A stretch of DNA of 64,000 bases from Maratus speciosus (Eukaryota > Arthropoda > Arachnida > Araneae > Salticidae): positions 152,565,915 to 152,629,914 of the forward strand of contig OZ010791.1 in the NCBI GenBank assembly GCA_963932465.1. Reading direction: 5' to 3'. Below, piece by piece: positions 1-13,900 of the stretch. Below the pieces are notes generated by a model. The model saw only the letters and a list, made by a program, of their open reading frames with translations. It was not told where the DNA came from and did not search any database. Each line of letters begins with the position of its first letter. Positions within the stretch are counted from its first letter, which is position 1. The translations under genes were made by a program, and so were the position numbers.

Positions 1-498
1 TGTATTTTCAGTACCCCCCCCCCCCCCATCCCACCTGCATAAATTGCATAGCACTATAATTAATGCATAACACTAAGTTTTTAACCTCCATATGTGCTTT
101 ATTTTAAATGGCAGTGATTTCAATTTGTATTATCTTAGGGAAGCATATATAAAAAAGAAATTATATACGGCTGCAAACATATAATTATTTTTCTATTTAA
201 ATAAAACCCTCAAATTACAAGGCTGGCAGTTTTCACATGTTTAGTTAGTACGTAATTGATTGTAGTAGTTTATGTCTTTAATATGATTTTAAATTGTAAT
301 ATCTGTGTGCCTTTTATAAGAATAAAGATCTGCTACCTATCTCACATTTTTTCTTTTTCATTTTTTAATTATTTGTGTAAAATTGAATTTCTTACAAATG
401 CCTGCTTGTAAGTCACAACTTTATTTATTTATTTATTTTTTGTTATCTTTATTGTATGTGTATGTAATGTAACTTTAGTTTAAAGTAGTCTAATTGTG
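1..498. other. Intronic sequence, no feature recognised
   Basis: AT-rich sequence upstream of the first visible GckIII exon. It holds a C homopolymer near 17-27 and low-complexity ATTT runs near 421-440. The kinase exon that should precede 1769 (activation loop) is not in the window, so this is the 3' part of a larger intron. Confidence 0.6.
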
Positions 499-725
499 TT
501 AACCCTCTGAGTGTCTTGAGGGCTTTCCTGCATTTTCATAAAAATGCAAGTAAAACTAATGTTAATTTAAATTTTATTTCCCTGTATATTTTTAAAATAC
601 ACTTCATGCCATTTTGTTTGATATACATCTTAAAACACAATTCTGTTAAAAATATTTTTATCTACAACTGATTAAAGTTGTTGTTGAGAAACGGAAAAAT
701 ACAGGCAAACTGCTTAGAAGGTTAA
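499..725. mobile_element. TTAA-flanked piggyBac-like MITE
   Basis: A 227-bp non-coding block is bounded by TTAA on both sides (499-502 and 722-725). The left end reads TTAACCCTCTGAGTG and the right end reads CTTAGAAGGTTAA, which gives imperfect terminal inverted repeats. TTAA target sites and a CCC/CCT start are typical of piggyBac-type elements. There is no coding capacity. Assignment rests on ends alone. Confidence 0.55.
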
Positions 726-932
726 AGAATTTTCACTGCATTAGATTGGAAGAAATAAAAAAATATTTCTTTATTTGAAAATTATAATGTTCCTACTGAC
801 TTTTATAATTTTAGGAAGTTGGTAGTTTATGTACAGAAATATTTAAATGTAAAATCAATCAAAAAATACTATGAAGAAAACTGATTTTAGGCATTTTGTG
901 TCATTACTCATATTATCAAATACTGAGTAACA

Positions 933-1366
933 CAGGGTTCCTACGGGTCAGGGAAAATAGGGAAAAATCAGGGAATTTGAAAATTTAGGCAAAAAGTCAG
1001 GGAAATGTCAGGGAATTTTTTAAATATTTGAAAAGGTCAGGGAATTTTTTATATACTACTTCCATTAGAATTTTTATAATCGTCGTAACTGAAGAAATTT
1101 TAATTAATATTCATTCAATCTAAAATATTTATATAAAATTTATGCAAACTATATAACAATATAAAAAATATTTAAAACATCGTAAATTCATACAGCACAT
1201 ACGTTTTTCTAGCATTTATCTAAATTAAAATCCATTGTGGAGGGTTTTACAACAATATATAAGCCGAATTTTTACTGAGAAAGGTCAGGGAAATTTTTGA
1301 ATAAAGTCAGGGAAAAACCTGGAAAAGTCAGGGAATTTTTTTTATCAGAATTGTGTAGGAACCCTG
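933..1366. mobile_element. Non-autonomous hAT-like element with 5-bp target duplication
   Basis: This 434-bp element has perfect 12-bp terminal inverted repeats (CAGGGTTCCTAC at the left, its complement at 1355-1366). It is flanked by the 5-bp direct repeat TAACA (928-932 and 1367-1371). The motif GTCAGGGAA recurs inside both halves. A CAGGG start is hAT-like, and 5-bp duplications are known for a hAT subgroup. Short open frames inside it (for example 1272-1454 and 1297-1479) are shadows of the repeat. A right-end fragment of the same family lies at 44015-44093. Confidence 0.65.
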
Positions 1367-1768
1367 TAACAGTTTCGCCTAGTTTTACCATTTCTTCTTT
1401 TCTTGTCTTTCTTTGTCTTACATTCTTCTGTGATTTTCTGAATATTTTGTACATATTAAGGATATTAATAATATATTAAAGTATATTAAAAATCATTTAA
1501 ATATTATGAACTGTTAATATATGAAAGAGAAAACTTGTATTACTTGGAAGAGATAATTTAAAAAAACAACTGTCTAATCTTTGCCATTTTAATATTTTTA
1601 TTAATATTCTAAGATTTTGTAGAATTGTTTATTGTAAATAATTCACATAACAATGATGATTTAATGCCTTATTTATAATATGATTTTACAATTACTAATT
1701 ATTGTCTTTTCTTAAGTTTACATGAAACCTTAATATTTAATTATATTAAAATCCTGTATTATATTTAG

Positions 1769-1954
1769 GCTGATATCTGGAGTTTGGGTATTACTGCTAT
1801 TGAACTTGCTAAAGGCGAACCTCCTAATTCAGACCTACATCCTATGCGAGTATTATTTTTAATTCCAAAAAATAATCCCCCTCAGCTTACTGGGAGCTAT
1901 AGCAAGCCATTCAAAGAATTTGTTGAGGCATGTTTAAATAAAGATCCTGAAAAT
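1769..1954 (+). CDS. GckIII: GckIII exon: kinase subdomains IX-XI
   Basis: 186 bp, 62 codons, phase 0 at both ends. The acceptor is ATATTTAG and the donor GTAAGT. It encodes DIWSLGIT, whose Asp is the conserved subdomain IX residue, then [15 protein letters not shown] and the end of the C-lobe. The open frame reads on into the intron to 2035, but GTAAGT at 1955 and the perfect join to the next exon (Asn-Arg-Pro) fix the boundary. Confidence 0.95.
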
Positions 1955-4900
1955 GTAAGTGTTTTAACACATATATATCCATTATATGCAATCAGAAATA
2001 TTTTGTTTTATTCTTTTTTTGTGTGTGTGTATTGATATTCGAAGATAAGTAAGTGTTTTGAGAACCTGTAATCATTTAAATTCTGTAATTTTGTAATGGA
2101 TTAAAAATATTTTACTAATATTTAAAAAAATGTTTTTATAGTAGAGTAGAAAAGGTAAAAAGGATTTGAAAATAATTTTTAATTTCAACTTCCTTCTGTG
2201 AGTTATTGAGATTTCGTCAGTGATATATAAGCCCTATACTTTGAACGCTTTTTACCATGAAGAGGTGGACATGCATTTAAGGGAGGGGGGAGACTGGAAA
2301 ATATAAATGTGCTGACCTCCATTTGCGCAGATCTTAAATTTATGATTAGAATGGTCATTCAAGCATTCTAAAAAAATTAATTAATTTAAAAAAAACTATT
2401 CTTTCTATTATATAGTAAAGTAAACTCTGTCTACTGTACTGTATTGCTGAAGGAGGGGTGAGGGCTGAGCCAAAGCAACGTGAACAGGGGTCTATTGTGC
2501 TATCCCCCAAAAATGAAAGAGGAAAACATTCTCACTTATTCCCTAAATAAACCAGTAGCTGACATAAAATTCAGCAGACATTTGATAGGAATATCCTGAC
2601 TTTCCCATGGCTCAATCAGATGTCGACCCATATGTTCGAAACGGTAAGCAGCATATGCCTCACAGTTACAGAGCACATGTAAGGCAGTCTCCTCTTCATA
2701 CTTACAACCCCTACAAAGAGGGTCATTAACCACATTCATAATACTAAGATGTCCGTTTAGTCTACAATGCCCTGTTAGCAGTTCCAGCATATTTCTTAGA
2801 ATATTCCTTCTGAGTCCAATGAGTTCCATTGCCCTTTTACTAGGGCATCAGCTATTGAGCTCTTTCCCTTGTGTCTGTCCGCTTGAGTCAAGCCATTCTT
2901 GATACTGCTGCTCTCTTAAAATTCTGAAAACAATAGTTCTAATGCAGTCCTTAGAAATGCCAGTAGCTGTCTGGTCCAATAAATGGAGTAACTGACCCTT
3001 TCCTTGTCTATATCAGTCTATATCAACAAGCTCATTACCCAGGATGCCAGTGTGACCAAGTACCCAATGTATAGCAACATCATTACCATTACTGGCAAGC
3101 CTGTTCAAAGAGCAGTAACACTCGCACTCCTAAACAATCCTAGAAGTAATTGTATGTTTCTGTAGGGCAAGCAATGCTGCCTGACTGTCAGAGTAGATAA
3201 TGACAGGCAGGCCACTATACCCCCTCTCAATGCAAATGTAACAACACATAAGTATTGCATAGACCTCTGCCTGAAAGACAGTGGCGTAACTACCCAGCAG
3301 GTAAAAGAAAAAAGTACCATCAGCTGGGCAGTAAACCAGATCATACCAGTCTTAAGCTCCATTACAGAAAGAGTCTCCCATTCAGCTCTAGAGTGAAGAC
3401 TAACTCTGAACAACTTATCAAGTACATTCTTTAAAGGCATGCCGTCACCCTTCATGATAAAGACTGGGTGCTTACTGATTTTACAGTTAAGCCTGCCCCA
3501 AGTAATACCTCGAGTAACTCTGCCACTGCCCATGTGGCAGAGTTACAGATAAGAGCAGAACAATGCTTCTGCCTCAATAATCATATGCAGTGGGTACATA
3601 CCCAACAGAAGCTCCATAGCAGATGTAGGTGTTGTCCTAAGTACACCTGTCATGGACAAGCAGATCATCCTCTGCAGTTTTGCTAATTTTGACTTGGCAA
3701 TGTCAGTTATTGTTCTTGACCACCAAACTATACTGCCATAATTGATCATAGGGCAGATTAGAGGTCTGCACGGACTGACATTTCCAGGCCCGGGCCCAGC
3801 CTGATAAAAAAGTTAAAAGTTCGGCCCGAGCCCGGCCCAGTATAACAGCTAAAAGTTCGGCCTGAGCCCAGCCCGGCCCGAAAAAAAGTTAAAATCTCGC
3901 CCCGACCCGAGTGAATTTCTATAAAGCATTGATTTTTATGTCGATTTGGCTAAAAATTTGCCTCGTACGAGGAGTTCAGGCCAAAAATATTTATCTGAAC
4001 TTTTCTTTTCATGTTTATAATCTTCATTTTTATAGAAGTGCTGCAGGGTGCGATATTTATTTTTTAATGAATCTCTATTTCTTGTATGTAAATGTTTCTG
4101 TTATCATTAATATTGTTAATACATATTCCATGTATTGAAGTTTTATAAATCTGAAAAATGCTATACAGTAAAATCTAAGACGGAATTGCATAGAAAAGAA
4201 AAAAAAAATGCATTATAGACAAGTTCCCTTCTTAGCAAGTGTAAATGTATTATATATTCTTTTCTTACATAGTAGTATATTAATTTTGCATGAATCAACA
4301 CGTTTTTCAGTTTAAAACAAGATTCCGTCATATGCAGGTACTTTTTCACATGTTTTATTGATATTTTAATTTAACTATATTTTAATAAGCGTAGAAATCT
4401 ACTATTCTTAAAAAATAATGAATTTGAATGTTTAATTGTAGAATAATGGCAATTTAAAAATGTATGCATTAAAAAAAAAAAAAATTGTGCCAAGCCTAAT
4501 TTTACTGATCTTTGAACGGACCAGGCCACGCTGAGACAATGATTTTCATGCTGTGTCGAAACTTGAAAATTTTGGGTCGGGAAGATTAGGAATGAAACCA
4601 GTTCCGGCTCTGTGCAGAAAAAAAAGTTAGGCCCAGCCCAGCCCGAACCTTCAGGAAAAAAGTAAGGCCCAGCTCGAGCCATCAGAAAAAAGTATGGCCT
4701 GGCCCGAGTGCCGTGAATGAAAATACACCCGAGCCCGGCCCATGCAGATCTCTAGGGCAGATCACCATATTGTATATCCACCAGATCACTTTTGGGCTGG
4801 GTCCCCATGTTTTGCCAGTAGCATTTCTGCATGACCAGAAAATCTTTTTGGCCTTATTGATGCAGTAATCCATGTGCCTCTTCCAACACAATCTCTCATC

Positions 4901-7900
4901 GAAATATAAACCCAGATACTTCACCTCCTTTGAGCAACTCAAAGTGCGCCCATAAAACATAATCTCATTGAATTTGATTGATTTTTTCCTAGTGAAAGCA
5001 ACAAGAGCCGTCTTTTCTGGGTTAACAGAAAGGCCAACATCCCTGCACCACTGCTCTACCTTCTTAAGGATATTATTGAGGATGTCTGAAAGAATATTTT
5101 CAAACTTGCCTCTAATAATGATAACAATATCATCAGCATACCCAATACAGTATGCACCATGCAGATGTATCCCAACAAGAAGTCCATCCACCACCAAACA
5201 CCAAAGTACAAGAGAAAGTACCCCGTCCTGTGGGCAGCCCTTCTTTGCCTTAACATGAATTGTATCCCCCAACAGCTCAGCATGGATAGACCTATCCCTG
5301 AGCAGACAGTTGATCCAATTCAGAGTTACTTCATCCACACCCCTGATGACATCCGTGGATACCTTATCAAAGGCACCCTCAATATCAAGAAAGACTGCAA
5401 AAACAGTTTCATTTGCCTTAAAACTTTTCTCAAGAACAAAGGAAAGATTATAAAGAGCAGTGTCAGTTGACCTGCCAGTCTGATAGGCATGCTGGGAGCT
5501 CGAGAGTGGCTTTACACTCAAGATGTGTTCCCTGATGTGCCTATCCATTAACTTTTCCAACGTCTTAAGCTTGAATGATGTTACATTAATTGGTCGGAAA
5601 GATTTTGCTTCAAAATATGTGTCTTTCCCAGGTTTGGGGATAAAGACCATTTTGGTATGTTTCCATGGATTTGGAATATATCCGAAAGCGAGACATGTCC
5701 TGTAAATCTGACTAAGCACTGGGACTAAAATCGTTTTCCCTTTTCGTAACAAAACAGGTACGATTCCGTCCATACCTGGAGTCTTGTAAGGGTCAAACAA
5801 ATCGATAGCCCACAAGATCCGTGAGTGATGATATCACCAGCAAGATTCCAGCACTCCCTACTGCTACTAAAAGAGCAGGTGTGCCTGGAGCTACATCTGG
5901 GTCACCACTGGTGGAATCAGGGAAATGAATCCTCATCATTTCTGAGAGAATCTCCTTTCCTGTTTCAGCATACTGTCCATTCGCCAATTTAATGGCATTC
6001 ACACTGGAACTTCTATCCCTAGGCATAATTCTCATAAGCTTAGCACTAGTAGAGACATCATTAATACCATCATAGAAGTTTTTCCAAGAGTCATACTTGG
6101 ACTTCCTGATGGCCTTATTATATGTGGTGAGTGCAGACTTATATTGCTGCCAGTCACCACCCTTTTTGGCTTTATTCAAAGCCCTGCGGGTAATTTTCCT
6201 GAGTTTAAGCTCAGAAGACTACCAAGGATCATGCTTTGGGGAGCTAGCAATAGGAGGTTCACAGTTATTATAATATGATTGTTGAATGGCCTGTTGCACT
6301 GAGTCAACAGTCAACTCTACATCCGAAGAATTATTATAACTAACTTACCCTTTAAAGACAGGATCCTTTCTTCAAGCTCCTTGCAGTAAGAATGCCAGTT
6401 TGTTTTCCTGGCATTCCTCTTCATCATTGCTGGTCCAGTTGTCCCTGCAATGTTGAACATGATTAGTCGGTGATCTGATAATGACATAACATCTAACACC
6501 CTCCAATCTCTAATGATGTCATAGCAGTTTCTGCTGTAAAAAATGACATCAAGAACCTCCCTCCTATTTTTAGTAAGAAAGGTTGGCTCATTCCCCCTAT
6601 TGGGAATATACAGGTTATAAACCAAAATATATTCTAAAAAGTCATCTCCCTGTTTGTTGCAGTCTGTTCTACCCCAAACAGTGTGATGTGCATTTGCATC
6701 ATACCCGAACACTAATTCGTGCCCCTTCCGAGAACAGTAACCCATGAGAGCTTTTGCCTCACTAGAAAGAGGGTCCTGTTTCTCAAATGGAAGATAAGAA
6801 GACGAGATAATTATCTTATCAGGTCCATTCTCACCCTGAAAATCCACCTTGACGGCAACACAGTCACCACTCAGATAGTTCACCATATTAATTGCATTTA
6901 GCCTAGGGCTGATGTAAATGCAAGCTCTCAGCCTGAGACAGGTTCTATCATAGTAAAGCCTGTCCTTTCTACATCCTAGACCAAGAATGTTGCCATTCCC
7001 AGTCCAGGGCTCCTGAATAAGTGCAATATCAACCTTCCCTTCAGAGATCATCTTTCCTAAAGTAAACTCTGTCTAAGGCTGAATGAATTGGGATATGGAA
7101 AATTTTCCACTGTAGACAATATTCCACCTTATGCATGCAAACACAACCCCTACCCCCCAAAAAAATAAAATAAAATGCACAAGTTGTATATATTTTTACG
7201 TTAGTAACCTTTAGTACTGTTCCTTAAAATAAATTTTTAATGCAATTTAACTTTTTCTAAATTTGTTATCTTTAATAATCTCGAAAAACACTGAACACTG
7301 AAATAAATAGTTTTGATACGAAATATTGCATGCAGATAGAATATTTATATAATTTTAAATGTATATAATTTTATTTACATAATTTTATTTACATAATTTT
7401 ATTTTTATAATTTTGTTTATGTAATTTTAAATTTTAATCTAGATAGAATATTTCTTGTTATATTTTACCAATAGCATTTTAACTACGTTTCAAACTGGTT
7501 TTTAAGCGATTGTAAAACACTTTAAAGAAACTTAAGATAGGGTTTTGTTTCATAAATATTTTTTTTTTCTTTAATTAATAAAATGTTTATTTTAAAAATT
7601 TCTATTACATGCCTCATCTTTCACATAGTATAGTTTAGAGAAACTCTGAATAATTTTTTCTGCCTTATGCAAAATTTTGAGTTCAGTGGGACCTTAAAAC
7701 CTTTCCATTTCCACATTAGGCAAATTCCGGCTTACACAACATGAATTAATGTTATTTTCTACGGATTCGCCGGAACTTGAAAATATTTCCGTGTTAGTAG
7801 ATTTCCGCCTTAGACAGAATTTATTGTACTTTTATGTAAATAACATATAAATATGATAGAAACTTAATTTAATGTTTCTGTAAGGCTCAAAAATGTAAAC

Positions 7901-10900
7901 ATAAATAGTTGGAAATATAACTGGGGGGGGGGAAGAAAGCTGAATGTACATAATAATTTGCCATACATTGAAGACAAAACGTAAAATAGGAAATGTGAAC
8001 ATGAGGTTCTAACTTACCATTGTCTTGGATTGAAAAATATATACAGTAAACATTGTCTAAGGCAGAATCGATTGGGGCCGGGAAAATTTTCCGCAGTAGA
8101 AAATATTCCCCCTTAGAGAAATTTTACTCTATATCTATGGATTTGCAGGGACAAAATCTTTCTGAGTTATACGAGTTCTGTCTTGCACAAAGTCCGCCTT
8201 ATGCAGAATTTACTGTATCTATATGTAATATATAGAGTTTTAAATACTACCCAGGATTTCAGAAATTGCACACCCAATAGAAAAATCATACACAATGGAA
8301 AATAATGCATAGGATCCCCCTCCCCCTTAAATTTTCACATTGAACAAGGTGACTTGATGGTAATCTGAAAGAATCCCTGGAGAGAAAGAAAAATGGCAAA
8401 AGTCTTTTAACAGGTATCTGAACTTATCTGTTGATACACATAAACTAGTTTCATGCAGTCTCTTTCTCTGTACTGTTTATCTCATTTAAAATACATTATG
8501 AACTCTAAAAGTATTATTGATTCTTTTGATTACACAAGCTCTATAAAAAGATTTAATGATAATTGATGATATTAAGCATTTTATTTTGATTTAATAAAGC
8601 AAATGATTTAATAGCATTGTAGTGATTACTCTAAATATATGTGACTGTAATAATGCAAAATGAATTGGGAATAACTAAAAACCTTAATTATGAAAATCCC
8701 TTCCCAAAATTTAAATAAATATTCCCTAAAATTTGGGCTAATTAGGCATATTCCCCTGAAATTCAAACCCTATTTTCAGCCTTGTAGTAACTGCATTTTT
8801 GCAAGTCATATACTAGGTAAAAGCTTGTCAAGAATGATGAGGAATGAAAATACTTAAAAATATTAAATGACATTTTCTTTCCCATATTTTTATCTATTAA
8901 AGAGTTAAATTCTATATACATATAAAAAAAATAATAATTATAATCATAATTTATTTCTTGTTTTAAGTATATATAGATACTTAAAAAAAAGTATATTTCG
9001 TTAAATCTTGCTCATTAAAAAATATGTTTTTAATATGATTTACTGTATCAACTTTCACATTTAGCTTCAAAATTATTTTTTGTAATTGTTATATTTATTT
9101 ATTTATTTATTTTATGGATTTTTATCTTTTATTGGAAAATGAAGCAGAAAAAACAGTAATTTTTTTTTTTTTTTAAGTACAGAACGATACGTATATAATT
9201 TAAATTAAAAAAATACCGTATATACTCGCTTATAAGTTGAGGAATTTCTGACAATTTTCGTTAAGCAAATTTGGGGGGTCGACTTTATACGCAAGTCAGT
9301 TAAAAAAGCAAAAACAAAAACTTCGAATACTGCAAAATTATGGCTTTTTATGTGCATGAATAAAATAATAATACATAAAATATACAAATAATAATAATTT
9401 ATCATTTTAAAAATTTCAATGATTTGTTTTTGTTTACTTACTACCTTTTCGCATTGGCAAATGAAATCTTTTGTTTGATTTTGTGCAAAATTCAAGTAAA
9501 AAGTTAGGGGTCGACTTATATGTAGGTTTTTGATTTTTTTCCAGAATTTGCATTCGAAAGTTAGGGGGTCGACTTATACGCGAGTATATACGGTATATAA
9601 ATAAATAAAAACATTTCATTTCCTTGTTTTTATTTGAATTTATTTATTTATACTTATTCTTTTTATGAGTCATAAGAAATGAAGCTAAATGTCCAACACA
9701 TATTTAGCATTTTATTATAGTATAAGCCAAACCTTGAACAATTGTTTAATGTATTACCTTTTATTTATTTATTTATTATGATATTTCAAATTGGATTAAA
9801 AACTTGGAATTTTTTTTTTTTTTTTGTATATATGTATATATATATATATGTATATCTCTTAATATAACTAATCCAAATGGATAGTTTCCCCATGGATTTC
9901 TCAATTGAGAAGCTGTAAACTTTTGACATGTACTTCATGTGAAAAAGTTTGCCATCATTGATATATCCTATCATATTTCAATATCTTGTTAGGTTGGAGG
10001 GTCTTCCCCCCCCCCTTTTTTTTTTTCAATTTGCACATAATGACGAATATTTTTTTCCTCTAACTAAATCAAAGAATAGTTATTTCAATATGAACAAACT
10101 ATGCACTAAATTTTGTTTTCCAATATAAAATTCTATTAATAGGTTTTAGTGTATTTAGCATTCCTTTAGAGTTTCATTTTTGACAAATTGGTTTATAGAA
10201 GAAAAAATAGTTTGGTTTCTTTATAGAATTAAAAAAAGTTTCCATGTTTTGGTTTTTAAATGATTTTATTAAAATCTGAAAATTGATTAATTTATTTAAT
10301 AGTTTTATAATTTTAAAGGAATTAATTATAAAAAACTCAGACGTAGATAATATCAGTTATAAATAATATCGGTTTCAATTTCAATTATCTAATTTAACAA
10401 TGCACTTTTATTTATTTTTTTTTTAACTCAGTCATTTTGATTAGTAAAGATATCATATGAATTGACATTTTTCCGACTGAGTGAAAAAGTGTCCAAGCCG
10501 ATAATCAAACCCTAAACCTGGCTTAAATTGCTAATACTCTGCATGTAGAGCTACCTAGACCAACAGACACAAGCCACTTAGACAACCTTTTGGCAATAGA
10601 ATCTGGTCAGTTTTCTGAAACAGCTCAGCAGGTAATGTATTTCCATTAAATGACAGACATATAGATAAACTTTTTTTTTACTCAGTCATACTGATTGGTG
10701 AAGATATAATACAAATTGGCATTTCTCCAACTGAGTTTAAAAGTGTCCAGGCTGGTCAAATCCAATATCTCTGGCTTAAGGCTCCTGTTCATGCCGGTGA
10801 AGACACTCACAAGCCAATGCTAATCCTATGGGGAGGGGGGGGGGATTTTTCTAATATCTCGTTTGCATTTCGACATTTTAAAATAATTTTTTTTGCATCG

Positions 10901-13900
10901 AATAGCCGAGGTCCGCCTCTACATCGCACCGTTTTTACTTTTTCGATTTTGGTCGCAGAAATTTTTTATAAAGTTACTCTCATTTTCAAAACCAGTTCTG
11001 AAATTGAAAGTATCATTCTAAAAAATATCTATCTGCAACCAAAATCGAAAAAGTAAAAACGGTGCGATGTAGAGATGGATCTCAGCTATCCGATGCAAAA
11101 AAAAAAAAGTTATTTAAAAATGCCAAAATGCAAACGAGATATTAGAAAAATCCCTCCCCATAAGATTAGAATTAGCTCGTGAGTGCCTTCACAGGCAGGG
11201 ACATTAGCCTTAAGTTGCCAACTCTCCATCTATTGAGCTAACCAAACTGACAACAGGGCAGTAGCTTAATAAACATTTATATATAATTATAATTTAATTT
11301 TTTATTTCAATTATGTATTTGGTTTTTATTTTGTTATTTTTATGTGAATTGTTACAAATATTTTGAATTTTATCTTGTTAGTGTATAAGACTTAAGAGAT
11401 TTATCTAACATTTTCATTTTAATTTATATATGTGTTTTCTTAATTCTTTGTATGCAAAAATAATAATAATAATAATAATAATAATTCTGCTAACTGTTTT
11501 AAGCTAATTAATAATTTTTAAATTCAAAGGTCTGAAGTAAGAAAAAATAATTTAAATGTTGTTTTATTATATTCATGTAAATTTTACTTTACACTTGTGG
11601 AGTGATTTTGTAGGGGTAGGAGAGGAGAGTGATGCCAATTTAAAACTTAATCTTTTACTTTTGGAGAACATTTTCTTTCCTCATAAATCTATATTTCCTG
11701 TCAAATTTAGAATAAGATAGATTGTTATGAATATTATTTTGTTGATATTTATTAAAATATGATTTAAGTTTTAAAATCATTATTCTAAATTTATTTTTTC
11801 ATTTATTTTCAGAGACCAACAGCCAAAGAGCTTCTAAAGTTTCCATTTATCCGAAAAGCAAAGAAAAATTCTTATTTAGTTGATTTAATTGAAAAATATA
11901 AAAGGTACAAAGCTGCTGGTGGTGGTCAAAGTGATAGTGATTCAGAAGCATCAGACTCGTAAGTACAAAAAAACCCTTTTTGGAATACTACAACTTATTA
12001 TTTTAAAGTGCTTATTCTATGTGTATTATTTCATTTCATATAGTCTATTAAGAAAATGTAAGACAACTTTAATTTGACAGAATTAGGCAACCTTAATTTG
12101 ACAACTTTCATTTGACATTGCGGTAATGGTCCTGGATTTTTAAATTTAAAATTTCCTCTATCTCTGATAATTTTACAAAAAAAATAAATAAATAAGTAAA
12201 AGTAAAATTTATTCTTTGTAAGTGACGTAAAATAACTAAGTAATGACCTAATATAACTAAGAGAAACAAGAACTACAAATTTTCTGACATAGGATTCTGC
12301 ACGCACCCCTCCCCATGGAAGACTTTTTAATTATTGTTTTCTTTTTATGTTTATGTGTTTTAAATTTGTTTTAAACAGAGGCTTCTGGGGACAAGTCCAT
12401 TGAAAAGGTAGAGCCTTCTTAATTGTTCTGTATAGATTTTTGTGCCAATATGTTTACAAATTATCTTGTAAGAGTTATAACAGATTGTGACAGAAAATAC
12501 TTATTTTAGCCTTCTTTTTCTTTCATGGTGTATATTGTTTATTTTTAACAAGTAGCCTGAGCTGTGAAGTACAGGCACATCCATCCTAAAATACTGTCCC
12601 TTCCTAGATTTATTTCTGTCTGTGCCCATGCAAACTACATTGATTGAATCTATTTGTGTGTAACTGTCTAAGTTATCAATAGTATCATTAACTCATATTC
12701 CATTGCTTTGGAGACTTAATTTTTTTTTAATGCTTTACTGTAAGTTCTTCTAAAATGGAATGGCATGGGAGAGATGAAAAACCCATTATAGATACGTGCC
12801 TTTCTTAGCAAGCACATTATCTGTTATAAATGTATTATTCATTTCGCACAGGTTATTATATTCATTTTGCATGGTCCAAAACTTTTCCATTTAAAACAGG
12901 TTCCTTTTTACAGTTTTTGCTGTAGTTTAACTTTTTTGCGTAGAAATGTATGTACTATTCTTCAAAAAGAATTTTAATTACCAAATAATAGCGATTTAAA
13001 AATATACACTTTTTGCAAAAATTGTTGCACTGTGCCTCATTTTATTGATTTTTGCTGAGGTCAAACTAATGATTTTCATACAGGCCTTGTTGGTAGCAGG
13101 CCTAAAAATTTTGGCCTGTGCATACCCCTAGGAAGAATGAAATCTATGCCCATCCTAGCCTGAGTCTACAGAGAAAAAAGTAAGACCCACGACCAGCCCA
13201 GAAACAGTGATGACTCACACCCAAGCCTTCAGAAAAAAAGTAAAGCCCAGGCCAGTTTGAGTCTCATGAATGAAAATTGCCCAGCCTATGCAGACTTTTA
13301 CTTTAACCTTTTAACCGGCTGACCCGGATTTTTCCATTTCCAGAAATCATGTTAAAATGGCTGTAGACAAAAATATTTTAAACAGAATTCTATTTTGAAC
13401 CATATATAGAAAGACGTGATATTGTTTAAAGATATTATAGCATCAAACTGCAATTTAAAATATATATATATCCTGGAATTTACAAGCATTCCTATTAAAA
13501 TACAGGAAAACCCTCAGACAGTGAAAGGGTTAAATAAGAGTAAGACCTCTGCTACTTTTTCAAAATTACTTTTCTACTTTAGAAATGCATATAATTAATA
13601 TATGGAAGTAAATCTTTTTTTCTGCATGTTGTTAATCATTGTTTGGAGAAAAAAGATGATTTACTTCTGTTCATTTTCAATCTCCAGTGACTATATTATC
13701 ACATATAATTGCTTTTGATTGTATTGCATACTGATATTTACCCTGAAATAATGCCCTCACATTGGAAGGGTTTCAGTTGTGATGTATCCGCAATATTTAT
13801 ATTTCTTTATTAAGGCTGTTCTCAATTAAATATTATTACTGACACAATTGCAAAATGGTTTTTGTACCTATATGCATGAAATTTTCAGATAACCTCACTC

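Larger units (their letters stand above)
2433..7057 (-). mobile_element. 5'-truncated non-LTR retrotransposon with EN, RT, RNase H and CCHC remnants
   Basis: On the minus strand the order is endonuclease, linker, reverse transcriptase, RNase H and a C-terminal Cys/His motif, as in I/Jockey/R1-type LINEs that carry RNase H. A 17-bp target duplication brackets it. The 5' end stops inside the endonuclease, so ORF1 and the start of ORF2 are missing, which is typical of incomplete reverse transcription. There is no poly(A) at the 3' end; the minus strand ends in ACAGTACAGT. Frameshifts and a 995-bp hAT-like insertion (3760-4754) break the pol frame. It is therefore a dead copy. Confidence 0.88.
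2414..7826. mobile_element. pogo/Tigger-like element, split by a LINE insertion
   Basis: The sequence at 7058-7826 begins AGTAAACTCTGTCTAAGGC and ends GCCTTAGACAGAATTTATTG next to TA. These are imperfect terminal inverted repeats. The same left-end sequence also lies at 2416-2432, before the LINE, so the retrotransposon landed inside the left terminal repeat. Without the LINE the element is roughly 0.8 kb. A 172-bp relative at 8044-8215 shares the first 60-odd bases. No transposase frame remains. Confidence 0.55.

Noticed and set aside
3105..3686. Open frames on the plus strand and the 142-codon minus frame as separate genes
   Set aside because: They overlap the LINE RNase H remnant and are shifted or antisense readings of it.
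4968..5705. Plus-strand frames opposite the RT
   Set aside because: Antisense shadows of the reverse transcriptase; no family features.
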